A stretch of 64,000 nucleotides of DNA from Amycolatopsis sp. WAC 01376 (GTDB lineage Bacteria > Actinomycetota > Actinomycetes > Mycobacteriales > Pseudonocardiaceae). The notes under the pieces were generated by a model. The model was not told the origin of the DNA. It did not search any database and was given only the letters and a program-made list of their open reading frames with translations. Made by a program: the position numbers and the translations under genes. The stretch covers positions 1 to 64,000 of the forward strand of contig NZ_QHKL01000006.1 of the NCBI RefSeq assembly GCF_003947415.1, read 5' to 3'. This document shows positions 1-7,563 of this stretch, piece by piece (the first letter of the stretch is position 1; every line of letters begins with the position of its first letter).

Positions 1-4
1 ACAG

Positions 5-122
5 TGTTTCGGTGGTCATAGCGTCAGGGAAACGCCCGGTCCCATTCCGAACCCGGAAGCTAAGCCTGACAGCGCCGATGGTACTGCAACCGAAGGGTTG
101 TGGGAGAGTAGGACACCGCCGG
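5..122 (+). rRNA. rrf: 5S ribosomal RNA
   Basis: This is a complete 5S rRNA, the last gene of an rRNA operon whose 16S and 23S lie off the left edge. It starts with the actinobacterial GTTTCGGTGGTCATAGCG and contains the conserved CCGAACCCGGAAGCTAAGC and the GATGGTACTGC loop E/helix IV region. The 3' CACCGCCGGAC pairs with the 5' GTTTCGGTGG to close helix I. Its length of about 118 nt is normal. The ends are set by pairing, so a one- or two-base shift is possible. Confidence 0.95.
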
Positions 123-136
123 ACTAACATTGAAAA

Positions 137-196
137 AAGAAACGGGCCCAGGCCGGTTGAGAACCCCGAGTTCTCCCGACCCGGGCCCGTTTTTTC
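137..196 (+). terminator. rRNA operon intrinsic terminator
   Basis: A strong hairpin pairs AACGGGCCC (141-149) with GGGCCCGTT (183-191) and contains a second internal hairpin (GAGAAC/GTTCTC, about 160-176). It is followed directly by a run of T (191-195). Placed 15-20 nt after 5S, it is the expected factor-independent terminator of the rRNA operon. Confidence 0.9.
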
Positions 197-215
197 ATGC
201 CCGAAACCCGCGGCA

Positions 216-551
216 CCCGTGACCAGACGGACGACACGTGTGATCCGGTGGACGACACGCGTGATCAGACGGACGACACGTCGTTGCGGGGAATCTGCGC
301 CGTGTCGTCCCCCTGATCACACGTGTCGTCCACACAAACACGCGTGTCATCCACCGGATCACGAGAGTTACGCCCCTGAACACGCGAGTTCCGGGTCCAC
401 ACACGCGAGATACGCCCCTGAACACGCGAGTCACGCGACTGGCACAGGCGACCAAACCCGGAACCCACGTGACTGAACCCGCCACTCACGTGATCAGAGA
501 CGCAACTCCCGTGATTGAAGCCGTCACTCACGTGATCGGAGGCGTCACGGG
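216..551. repeat. Array of about 16 degenerate 21-bp units (CGTG-N13-CACG type)
   Basis: The gap between the rRNA terminator and the sirtuin gene is built of degenerate units repeating every 21 bp. Unit starts are at 216, 237, 258, 279, 301, 322, 343, 364, 385, 406, 427, then 447/448, 468, 489, 510 and 531. Typical units begin CGTG or CGAG and end in CACG, CACA or CTCA, so junctions read CACGCGTG or CACACGTG. The first four units are the reverse complement of the units at 301-363: 229-245 is a perfect 17-bp inverted match to 315-331. Only the spacer to the left of 585 holds this array. No ORF with a ribosome binding site is visible in it. Confidence 0.75.
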
Positions 552-584
552 GATGGGGCGGGAGTGGAGGGTGCGGCCCGGGGG

Positions 585-1322
585 TTAAGGGATTAGGGCG
601 GGGAGGGTTTCGCTGAGGGGGCCGCGGACGACGGCGGAGGCCATGGAGTCGTAGGGCGTTTCGGAGCCGTTGCAGATCACCACGTCGGCGCCGGCCCGCG
701 AAGCGACGCTCACCAGTGAGGCGGCCGGCTGCACGCTCAGGGAGGAGCCGGCCACCAGCAGGAGGTCGCTCTCGGAGATGGCGGTTCGAGCGGCTCGGAG
801 CAGGTTCTGGTCCAGGTGCTGGCCGAACGACACGGTGGCCGACTTCAGGATGCCGCCGCACAGCAGGCAAGGCGGATCGGTCTCGCCCGCTCGCACCCGC
901 TGCAGCGTCAAGCGCATGTCCCGGTGATTGTCACAGGACAGGCAGACGGACTCGAACATCGTGCCGTGCAGTTCCAGCACCCGCTCCGGCGCGAAGCCCG
1001 CCTTCTGGTGCAGCCGGTCGATGTTCTGGGTGACGACATGCGTCGGCGCCAGGCGCACGAGCGCGTAGTGCGCGGCGTTCGGTGCCGCGTCCCAGCCGGG
1101 GTGCACCAGCCGCGCCTGCCAAGTCCGTTCGCGTACCTCGCGACTTTCTCGGTACGCCTGGAGGTTCGACATCTTCTCCGCGGTCGGATCGCGGGTCCAC
1201 AGGCCTTGCGGGCCGCGGAAGTCGGGGATCCCCGAATCCGTGGAGATCCCGGCGCCGGTCAGTGCGACGACCCGGCCGGCGCCGGCCACGAGTGAGCGGG
1301 CGGTGCTCAGGGTGCTGGTCAC
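585..1322 (-). CDS. NAD-dependent protein deacylase, Sir2 family
   Basis: This is a cytoplasmic sirtuin of 245 aa that removes acyl groups from protein lysines using NAD. The Rossmann NAD motif GAGIS is at residues 23-27 and is followed by the GIPDFRG loop. TQNIDRLH is near residue 98, the catalytic base is H119 in LHGTMF, and a Cys4 zinc site is formed by C127, C130, C152 and C155. The later GSSLSVQPA and NGSETP loops also fit the family. It is not the CobB class III signature (no A..Y..R pair seen), so substrate preference cannot be read. It is the first gene of a leftward block and its 3' end faces the rRNA operon. Confidence 0.93.
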   Translation of the reverse strand: MTSTLSTARSLVAGAGRVVALTGAGISTDSGIPDFRGPQGLWTRDPTAEKMSNLQAYRESREVRERTWQARLVHPGWDAAPNAAHYALVRLAPTHVVTQNIDRLHQKAGFAPERVLELHGTMFESVCLSCDNHRDMRLTLQRVRAGETDPPCLLCGGILKSATVSFGQHLDQNLLRAARTAISESDLLLVAGSSLSVQPAASLVSVASRAGADVVICNGSETPYDSMASAVVRGPLSETLPALIP

Positions 1323-1337
1323 CCGCCCATCATGCCT

Positions 1338-2528
1338 CTACTTGAGTGCGCTGCCCGCTTGCCAGTCCGCCCACGACTTCGACCAGTCGCCGTAGAGGTC
1401 CCAGACCGGCAGCTGCGGACCGCCGGAGTTGGTCACCTCGACGACGTCGCCGAGCCCCATGTTCTGGTAGAACCACTGGGCGTTCGCGGCGTTGAGGTTG
1501 ATGCAGCCGTGCGACACGTTCGAGCTGCCCTGCGCGCCGACGCTGTTCGGGTTCTCGTGGACGAACTCGCCGTCGTTGGAGATCCGCAGCGACCACTTCT
1601 CGTTCGCCTTGTAGTACCCCGGCTGGCCCTGGCAGACGCCGTACGTGCACGAGTCCATCGTGTAGTTCTCGTGTTTGTCCGAAATGACGTGGGCGCCCAA
1701 ATGCGTCGGCGTTGCGTCCTTGCCCATGGAAATGGGCATCGATTTCGCCAGCGTGCCGTTGTGGAAGATCTGCATCTGCTCGGTGTTGCCGTCGGCTTTC
1801 GCGACCCAGGAATCGTGCACTTTGTACGTTTCCGTGCGGTCGGTCGCGCCGTAGACGCCATTGCCGAAATCGACGCCGTAGATCATCGCGGAAACCTTGA
1901 GCGTCGTCCCCGGCTGCCAGTACACCTTGGGGCGGTAGTGGACGTTCTTGTCGTCGATCCAGTACCAGGAGCCCTCCTGCTTCGGGGTGGACTCCACCGA
2001 CAGCTTCTTCTCCACCTCGGCCTTATTCTTCACCGGCTGGCCGAAGGCGAACACGATCGGCTGCCCGACGCCGACACCACCGGACGTGACCGCGGCGGGT
2101 GCCGGGATCAGGTTCGGGTTCGCCTGCTGCTTCGGGCTCAGCGTGGAGACCCTGCTCTGCTGCTCGACGGGCTTCCCGTCGGTGCCCTGGGCGTGTGCCA
2201 CGATCTTGTAGGTGCTGCCGTAGCCGAGCGGCTCGGTGGTCTTCCAGCTGAGCCCGTCGCCCGCCAGTTCGCCCTTCACCTGGTTGCCCTTGTCGGCGTT
2301 GCTGACGGTGACGTCGATCAGCTTGCCGTGCTCGGCCTTGACCGTCACCGGGGTCGCCGGATTGACGTTCGTCCCGCCTGCCGGGTCGATGGTCACCGAA
2401 ACCGGGTTCGTGTCCGACTCGGTGCCGGTGTCGGGTGAATTGGTGCCGCCCGAGGGCGAACAGGCCGCGATCACCACTACCGCGGCGAGTATTCCGGCCG
2501 TCGAAAGTAATGTCTTCTTGGGAAACAT
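1338..2528 (-). CDS. Lipoprotein L,D-transpeptidase (YkuD domain, Ig-like domains)
   Basis: This 396-aa exported enzyme is expected to form 3->3 peptidoglycan cross-links. A lipoprotein signal peptide ends in VIAAC with the lipidated Cys at residue 23. Two Ig-like domains follow (about 45-260), as in mycobacterial LdtMt2. The C-terminal YkuD domain carries the catalytic SHGCINL motif with nucleophile C342. A C-terminal Trp-rich tail after the domain also resembles LdtMt2. Its 3' end is 15 nt from the sirtuin start, so co-transcription is possible. The AT-richer leader at 2529-2600 probably holds its promoter. Confidence 0.93.
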   Translation of the reverse strand: MFPKKTLLSTAGILAAVVVIAACSPSGGTNSPDTGTESDTNPVSVTIDPAGGTNVNPATPVTVKAEHGKLIDVTVSNADKGNQVKGELAGDGLSWKTTEPLGYGSTYKIVAHAQGTDGKPVEQQSRVSTLSPKQQANPNLIPAPAAVTSGGVGVGQPIVFAFGQPVKNKAEVEKKLSVESTPKQEGSWYWIDDKNVHYRPKVYWQPGTTLKVSAMIYGVDFGNGVYGATDRTETYKVHDSWVAKADGNTEQMQIFHNGTLAKSMPISMGKDATPTHLGAHVISDKHENYTMDSCTYGVCQGQPGYYKANEKWSLRISNDGEFVHENPNSVGAQGSSNVSHGCINLNAANAQWFYQNMGLGDVVEVTNSGGPQLPVWDLYGDWSKSWADWQAGSALK

Positions 2529-2620
2529 ATAGTTCTCTTTTTACGTCGCTCTAACAGCGGAAAGTTCTCTTTCAAAACTACGCGACGAAGAAGACGTGAT
2601 CGATGCCGGATGGTTGCCTG

Positions 2621-3487
2621 TCAGGCCACGACGAGACCGGGCGCACCATAAAGTCCGGGGCCGTCGACGCTCAATTCGCCCAAATAGGTCTTCGCGGCCG
2701 CATAAGCCTCGGCGGTGAGTGTCGTGGTGTGACTGAAGTCCAGCGGGCTGACCCGCACCGGCTTCGGCCCCGGCACGTAGACCACGGGCACCTCGGCGGC
2801 GGCGATGGGCGCCTCCAGCACGGCCTGGTTCCGCATGCTGATCATCGCGGTGAACATCATCACCTCGGCGAAGGTCTGCGGGGTGCCGGGCATTTTGCCG
2901 GGGAAGGCGCAGTCGAGGACGACGAGCGACTTCGCGCCCATGGCGAGTGCCTGGCGCATCGGCACGTTGGCGACCAGGCCGCCGTCGTAGAGCATGCGCT
3001 CCCCGAACGGCACCGGCGGATAGATCCCCGGGATCGCGCAGCTGGCCAGCAGGGGCGCCAGAACGGGCCCGGAACGGATGAGCAGCGGTTCGGCGGTGTC
3101 GACGTCGGTCGCGACGACGCCCAGCGGCAGCGCGAGATCCTCGAACCGGACGCCCTCGCCGATGTGCTCGTCGATGATCGCGGCGAGCCCGGTGTTGGGG
3201 AACAGGTTGGTCTTGCTGTGCCGCAGGGTCCGCACCTGGCTGAGCACGCCGCCGGGGAACGCCTCGTGCCGCGTCATCCGCGACCAGATCCGGTCGAGCC
3301 GGGCGCCTGCCTCACCCTCGAGAGCGAGGACGGCGGCGTTCAGCGAACCCACCGAGGTGCCGACGACGAGGTCGGGCGCGATGCCGCTTTCGGTGAGGGC
3401 CCGCAGCATCCCGACCTGCATGGCGCCGAGACTGCCTCCGCCGCCGAGGACGAAACCGATCGGCTGGGGCAGGTTCAAGGCGGCCAT
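2621..3487 (-). CDS. Patatin-like phospholipase / esterase
   Basis: This 288-aa protein has the patatin fold signature: the glycine-rich oxyanion loop GGGGSLGAM (15-23), the nucleophile elbow GTSVG with S45, and the DGG motif with the catalytic Asp at 168. These give the Ser-Asp dyad of bacterial patatins, which hydrolyse acyl esters of lipids. There is no signal peptide or membrane segment, so it is probably cytosolic or peripherally membrane bound. It lies 9 nt downstream of dedA in the same direction, so a two-gene transcription unit is likely. The lipid substrate cannot be inferred. Confidence 0.92.
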   Translation of the reverse strand: MAALNLPQPIGFVLGGGGSLGAMQVGMLRALTESGIAPDLVVGTSVGSLNAAVLALEGEAGARLDRIWSRMTRHEAFPGGVLSQVRTLRHSKTNLFPNTGLAAIIDEHIGEGVRFEDLALPLGVVATDVDTAEPLLIRSGPVLAPLLASCAIPGIYPPVPFGERMLYDGGLVANVPMRQALAMGAKSLVVLDCAFPGKMPGTPQTFAEVMMFTAMISMRNQAVLEAPIAAAEVPVVYVPGPKPVRVSPLDFSHTTTLTAEAYAAAKTYLGELSVDGPGLYGAPGLVVA

Positions 3488-3496
3488 GCCCGGAAT

Positions 3497-4159
3497 CTAG
3501 TCCTCCGCGCCGACCTTCGCCGGAGTGGCGTCTTCGACCGTCACGGCGAGCGCCTTCTTCTTCTTGTAGCGCAGAAGGAAGAACACGGCGACGCCCACCA
3601 GCACCCCGACGATCACCAGACCGCCGGTGTTGAGCACGCCTTCGACCTTCTTGGCGGCCTCGCCGAGGGCGGCGCCGATGCCGATGTGGATGGCCGACCA
3701 GCAGGCCGCGCCCGCCGCGGCGGCCGGCAGGAACTTGCGGAACGGCAGGCCCGACGTCCCGGACGCCGCCGGGGTCAGCGTGCGGATCACCGGGAGGAAC
3801 CGTGCGAAGAACACCGCCCACGCGCCTCGCCGTTCGAGCACGCCGGTGGCCTTGTCCCAGGCGTCGAGGCCGTACTTGCGGATCAGCTTCGTCTCGCGCA
3901 GGCGCGGGCCGAAGCGTTTGCCGATCGCGTAGCCGAGTGAGTCACCGAGTGCGGCGCAGACCGTCACGACGGCCCACAGGGTCAGGAACCGGGAGACCGA
4001 CGTCGCCGTCGTGGCCGCGACCAGCAGCCCCGATTCACCGGGCGCGATGAAGCCGAGCCCGATGGTGCATTCGGCGAACACCAGTCCGCCGGTCGCCGCG
4101 ACCAGTCCCGGTTCCGGGAGACTCTGCAGCCAATTGAGAAGATCAGTTACCAACGCCAC
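3497..4159 (-). CDS. DedA family membrane protein
   Basis: This 220-aa integral membrane protein belongs to the DedA/SNARE-associated family, which includes lipid-carrier scramblases (polyprenyl phosphate and phospholipid). It carries the family hallmark FxARFLPVIRTLTPAASG (about 115-133), an N-terminal re-entrant segment with E..IGLGFIAPGE, and 4-5 hydrophobic segments. It ends in a Lys-rich cytoplasmic tail (RYKKKKALA). The start is GTG at 4157-4159. This codon sits inside the right arm of a perfect 12-bp inverted repeat, so initiation may be structure-controlled. The function is a family-level inference. Confidence 0.9.
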   Translation of the reverse strand: MALVTDLLNWLQSLPEPGLVAATGGLVFAECTIGLGFIAPGESGLLVAATTATSVSRFLTLWAVVTVCAALGDSLGYAIGKRFGPRLRETKLIRKYGLDAWDKATGVLERRGAWAVFFARFLPVIRTLTPAASGTSGLPFRKFLPAAAAGAACWSAIHIGIGAALGEAAKKVEGVLNTGGLVIVGVLVGVAVFFLLRYKKKKALAVTVEDATPAKVGAED

Positions 4160-4190
4160 CAGGTCACTTTACTGATTCGTGACCTGGTGG
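4156..4190 (-). promoter_or_regulatory. Inverted repeat overlapping the dedA start codon
   Basis: Two perfect 12-bp arms, CCACCAGGTCAC (4156-4167) and GTGACCTGGTGG (4179-4190), are separated by 11 nt. The left arm covers the GTG start of dedA. In the mRNA this hairpin would bury the start codon and the upstream leader. It could equally be an operator or the end of lipA transcription. A smaller repeat, GGTGAC/GTCACC (4210-4225), overlaps the lipA stop. Confidence 0.5.
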
Positions 4191-4220
4191 GTGGCGATGT
4201 CGCGGAGAGGGTGACCGGAG

Positions 4221-5222
4221 TCACCGTGCCAGCAGCGAGCTGGCTTCCTGCGCGGCGGGTCCTTCGGCGGCGAGGTGGGCCAGGTTCTCCGACAGCGCTT
4301 CGCCGCGGTGGGCCTTCGTCTGCGCGAACAGCCGCCCGGCGCGGTACGAGGAGCGGACCAGCGGACCGGCCATGACGCCGGCGAAGCCCATCGCCTCGGC
4401 GGCGTTCGAGTGCTCGACGAACTCTTCGGGCTTGACCCACCGGTCCACCGGGTGATGCCGGGGCGACGGGCGCAGGTACTGGGTGATCGTCAGGATTTCG
4501 CAGCCGGCGTCGACCAGGTCCTTCATCGCGGGCGCGACCTCGTCGGGGGTCTCGCCCATGCCGAGGATCAGGTTCGACTTCGTCACCAGACCCGCCTCGC
4601 GAGCGCGAGTGATGATCTCCAGCGACCGCGCGTACCGAAAACCGGGCCGGATCCGCTTGAAGATGCGCGGCACCGTCTCGACGTTGTGCGCGAGCACCTC
4701 GGGGCGGGAGCCGAAGACTTCGGCCAGCTGGTCGGGGTCGGCGTTGAAATCCGGGATCAGCAGCTCGACACCGGTGCCCGGGTTCAGCGCGTGGATCTGG
4801 CGCACGGTCTCCGCGTACAGCCACGCGCCGCCGTCTTCGAGGTCGTCACGCGCGACACCGGTGACGGTCGAGTAGCGCAGGCCCATCGCCTGGACGCTTT
4901 CGGCGACCTTGCGCGGCTCGGTGCGGTCCAGCTCGGCAGGCTTGCCGGTGTCGATCTGGCAGAAGTCACAGCGCCGGGTGCACTGATCGCCACCGATCAG
5001 GAACGTCGCCTCACGGTCTTCCCAGCATTCGTAGATGTTGGGGCAGCCGGCTTCTTCGCAGACGGTGTGGAGGCCTTCGCGGCGCACCAGGCCTTTGAGT
5101 TCGGTGAACTCCGGACCCATCCGCGCGCGCGTCTTGATCCACGGCGGCTTCTTCTCGATGGGAGTCTGGGAATTCCGGACCTCGAGCCGCAACATCTTGC
5201 GGCCATCTGGGGCAGCACTCAC
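4221..5222 (-). CDS. lipA: Lipoyl synthase
   Basis: This radical-SAM enzyme (333 aa) inserts two sulfurs into protein-bound octanoyl groups to make lipoyl cofactors. Both [4Fe-4S] sites are intact: the auxiliary cluster C55-x4-C60-x5-C66 (CEEAGCPNIYEC) and the SAM cluster C81-x3-C85-x2-C88 (CTRRCDFC). The GLRYSTVTGVARDDLEDGG region and the C-terminal RSSYRAG, which supplies a cluster-ligating Ser in this family, are also present. Length is normal. lipB lies about 3.3 kb away on the same strand, and the lipoate-dependent sucB and lpd are further upstream, so the whole lipoylation route is local. Confidence 0.97.
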   Translation of the reverse strand: MSAAPDGRKMLRLEVRNSQTPIEKKPPWIKTRARMGPEFTELKGLVRREGLHTVCEEAGCPNIYECWEDREATFLIGGDQCTRRCDFCQIDTGKPAELDRTEPRKVAESVQAMGLRYSTVTGVARDDLEDGGAWLYAETVRQIHALNPGTGVELLIPDFNADPDQLAEVFGSRPEVLAHNVETVPRIFKRIRPGFRYARSLEIITRAREAGLVTKSNLILGMGETPDEVAPAMKDLVDAGCEILTITQYLRPSPRHHPVDRWVKPEEFVEHSNAAEAMGFAGVMAGPLVRSSYRAGRLFAQTKAHRGEALSENLAHLAAEGPAAQEASSLLAR

Positions 5223-5259
5223 CCCGTCACCCTACGCCCGCCGGAGCAGTGGTCGCCGC

Positions 5260-6216
5260 TCACGCGGGGTCGGGGGTGACGCCCGTCAACTTGGTGGTCA
5301 CGTCCCACAACGCGGCGCCGAGCGATTCGCTCTTCGCGGCCGTCAGGGGGCGCACCTTGACCGGGGCGCCGCGAAGTCCGCCGAGCCCGCGAGGGCCGAT
5401 GTAGTCGCCGCCTTCGACCTCGGGAGCCGTTGCCGCGAACAGTTGCGGGAGCGTGCCCTGGCGGGCGTTCTGCGCGATGAAGATCTCGCCGATCCGGTTG
5501 CCGCCGGCGACCAGCGCGCGCACCACGGGGTTGCGGTAGGAGCGGGCCATCCCGGAACCGAGCCCGGTCCACGTGTAGCCCGGGTGGGCCGCCACGCTGA
5601 CGACGTCGTCGCCCGCGGCGCGCAGCCTGCGGTCCAGTTCGAGCGCGAACACCTGATTGGCGAGTTTCGACTGGCCGTAGGCCGAGCCGGGGTTGTACAT
5701 CCGCCGCTCGAAGTTCGGGTCGGCGACGTCGATGCGCGCGCCCGTCGCCGCGACACTCGACAGGGTGACGACACGCGCCGCGGAGCCGTTGCGCAGGGAC
5801 GGCATCAGCAGCCAGGTCAGCACCGCGTGTCCGAGATGGTTCGTGCCGAACTGGGTCTCGAAGCCGTCCTTGGTGTGACCGCGCGGCGTCGCCATCACGC
5901 CCGCGTTGTTGACCAGGACGTCGAGCTTGCCGCCCGTCAGTTCCTGGACCTTCTTCACGGCTTCGCGGACCGAGTCGAGATCGGCGAGGTCCAGCCGGAC
6001 GAGTTCGGGCGCTTCCCCGGTCGCGGCCGCGCGAACCTGCTCCAGCGCCTTGGCGCCGCGCTCCGGCGACCGGCAGCCGAGCAGCACGCGGGCCCCCTTG
6101 CCCGCGAGCACCTCGGACATGCGCAGCCCGAGCCCGGAGTTCGCCCCCGTGACGAACACGGTCCGGCCGGTCTGATCTGGGATGTCGGCCTCGGTCCAGC
6201 GCGCGTGAGCAGCCAT
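5260..6216 (-). CDS. Short-chain dehydrogenase/reductase
   Basis: This 318-aa NAD(P)-dependent oxidoreductase resembles the retinol-dehydrogenase/WWOX-like SDRs. The nucleotide motif is TGANSGLG near residue 23. GCRSPERG follows, with an Arg favouring NADP, then NNAGVMATP, and the catalytic YGQSK (Tyr and Lys). The extended C-terminal part (about 230-318) is usual for this subgroup. It stands alone between lipA and the small TetR-like gene. The substrate is unknown. Confidence 0.9.
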   Translation of the reverse strand: MAAHARWTEADIPDQTGRTVFVTGANSGLGLRMSEVLAGKGARVLLGCRSPERGAKALEQVRAAATGEAPELVRLDLADLDSVREAVKKVQELTGGKLDVLVNNAGVMATPRGHTKDGFETQFGTNHLGHAVLTWLLMPSLRNGSAARVVTLSSVAATGARIDVADPNFERRMYNPGSAYGQSKLANQVFALELDRRLRAAGDDVVSVAAHPGYTWTGLGSGMARSYRNPVVRALVAGGNRIGEIFIAQNARQGTLPQLFAATAPEVEGGDYIGPRGLGGLRGAPVKVRPLTAAKSESLGAALWDVTTKLTGVTPDPA

Positions 6217-6258
6217 GTCGGTACCTAACTACATCGTCGGCAGCGTCGCTACGCCGGA

Positions 6259-6795
6259 TCAGGCACTCGGCGCGAGCAACCGGAGCAGGTGACCCATGGG
6301 GCTGCGGCGGCGGGCGGGTTTCGCGTGCCGTCCGTGCCGGAGCAGGGTGGCGAACGCGCTGCCGACCTTGGTGATCTCTCCGGCCGGTTCGTTGCCGTCG
6401 GCCAGTCCCGCCGTCAGCGCGAGGGTGCGCAGTTCGGCTTCGTGCGACGGGATCAGCGCGGGGCACCGTTCGAGGGCCGCGTCGAGAACGGCGCGGAGGG
6501 TCTCGTGCTCGGCGGTGGCGCTGTTCCAGGCGCGGGTGACGGCTTCGACCCTGTCGAGCGCGAGGTCCTGGTCGGCGTAGTCCGGATCGGTCATCTCGGC
6601 GCGGAGGTGACCGGCGAACACCTGGTTCCACTTGTACCGAAGCGCGAGCAGAAGCTCTTCCTCGGTGGCGAAGTACTTGGTGGCACCAGGGATCGCTTCG
6701 AGTGAGATCGCGTCGGACGGGTGGTGACCCGCCTGGCGCAGTGCGGCTTCGAGGATGTCGCGCCGCTGGTAGAAGTCGTTCCAGCTCATGATCAT
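6259..6795 (-). CDS. Diverged TetR-like protein of unknown function
   Basis: This 178-aa protein has no family I can name with confidence. Its first 55 residues follow the layout of a TetR helix-turn-helix domain: ILEAALRQAG, then LEAIPGATKYFATEEELLLAL in place of the usual GVSKGTLYYHFPSKEEL. The recognition-helix residues are atypical. The rest is helical and Ala/Leu rich with a basic tail. The ATG at 6795 has a good GGAGG spacing, and a second ATG lies two codons later. It is transcribed away from a canonical TetR gene across a 111-bp spacer with a palindrome, which suggests a regulator pair, but that is inference. Confidence 0.65.
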   Translation of the reverse strand: MIMSWNDFYQRRDILEAALRQAGHHPSDAISLEAIPGATKYFATEEELLLALRYKWNQVFAGHLRAEMTDPDYADQDLALDRVEAVTRAWNSATAEHETLRAVLDAALERCPALIPSHEAELRTLALTAGLADGNEPAGEITKVGSAFATLLRHGRHAKPARRRSPMGHLLRLLAPSA

Positions 6796-6867
6796 GGCTC
6801 CCCTCCGTGACGCGGTTCATACCGCAGGTTTGCGGCATACTCCCGGTACGGACCTGACAGGAGCCAA

Positions 6868-6882
6868 CATACCATGGGTATG
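6868..6882. promoter_or_regulatory. Palindromic operator candidate between divergent TetR-like genes
   Basis: CATACCATGGGTATG is a perfect 15-bp palindrome (6-bp arms with a self-complementary ATG/CAT-like core) lying 25 bp before the TetR start at 6907. A second small inverted repeat, CCGCA/TGCGG, is at 6822-6835. The size and position fit a TetR autoregulatory operator in the divergent promoter. Confidence 0.55.
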
Positions 6883-6906
6883 GAGTGAGACCGGCGGCGT
6901 AAAGTT

Positions 6907-7539
6907 GTGAAGGTGGCGACAATGAGGTCAAGGCGGCTGGACTATTCCGAGTCCACCCGGTCGGCACTCGTCGAGAGTGCCGTGGAGCTGTTCACCAAAC
7001 GCGGATACGCCGGCACGTCTCTCGACGAGATCGCCAAGCGGGCCAGGGTGACGAAGGGCGCGCTCTACCACCACTTCAGTGGGAAGCAGGCGCTGTTCGA
7101 GGCTGCCTTCGACACGGTCGAGAGCCAGGTCTTCGACCGGCTCGAAAAGATCATGAACGGCCCGGCCTCGCCGTGGGAGCGGGCGCTGTCGGGGTTGCGC
7201 GGCTTCCTGCAGAGCTGCCTCGACCCGGCGTACCAGCGCATCGCGATCCACGAGGCGCCGGTCGTGATGGGCTGGGAGCGCTGGCGCGAGGCGGAGGAAC
7301 GGTGCAGTTTCGGCCTGGTCCGCACCGGGATCCAGGCGCTCATCGAGGTCGGCGAGGTCGACGACGTCCCGGTGGACGTCACCGCGCGGCTGCTGTTCGG
7401 CGCGCTGTCGAGCGCGGCCATCGAGATCGCTTCGTCGCCGGAGCCGAAGAAGGTCAGCGCCCAGGTCGAGGAGGTCCTGGTGCGGCTGCTCGTCGGATTC
7501 CGCCGGGTTCCACCCGCCGAGCACGGGAAAGCGAGCTGA
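6907..7539 (+). CDS. TetR/AcrR family transcriptional regulator
   Basis: This 210-aa repressor-type protein has a textbook N-terminal helix-turn-helix (about 15-60): LVESAVELFTKRGYAG, then TSLDEIAKRARVTKGALYHHF, then SGKQALFEAAF. The C-terminal helical domain (70-205) would bind an unknown ligand and dimerise. GTG at 6907 is taken as start. ATG at 6922 has a better AAGG-containing leader and may be the true one. It lies 24 nt upstream of the LLM oxidoreductase in the same direction, so the two may be co-transcribed, and it probably represses itself through the palindrome upstream. Confidence 0.93.
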   Translation: MKVATMRSRRLDYSESTRSALVESAVELFTKRGYAGTSLDEIAKRARVTKGALYHHFSGKQALFEAAFDTVESQVFDRLEKIMNGPASPWERALSGLRGFLQSCLDPAYQRIAIHEAPVVMGWERWREAEERCSFGLVRTGIQALIEVGEVDDVPVDVTARLLFGALSSAAIEIASSPEPKKVSAQVEEVLVRLLVGFRRVPPAEHGKAS

Positions 7540-7563
7540 CGAAGCCGTCTATATGGTGGCTTC

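Noticed and set aside
216..551. CRISPR array beside the rRNA operon
   Set aside because: Units are adjacent with no unique spacers, are degenerate, and change orientation. No cas genes are present.
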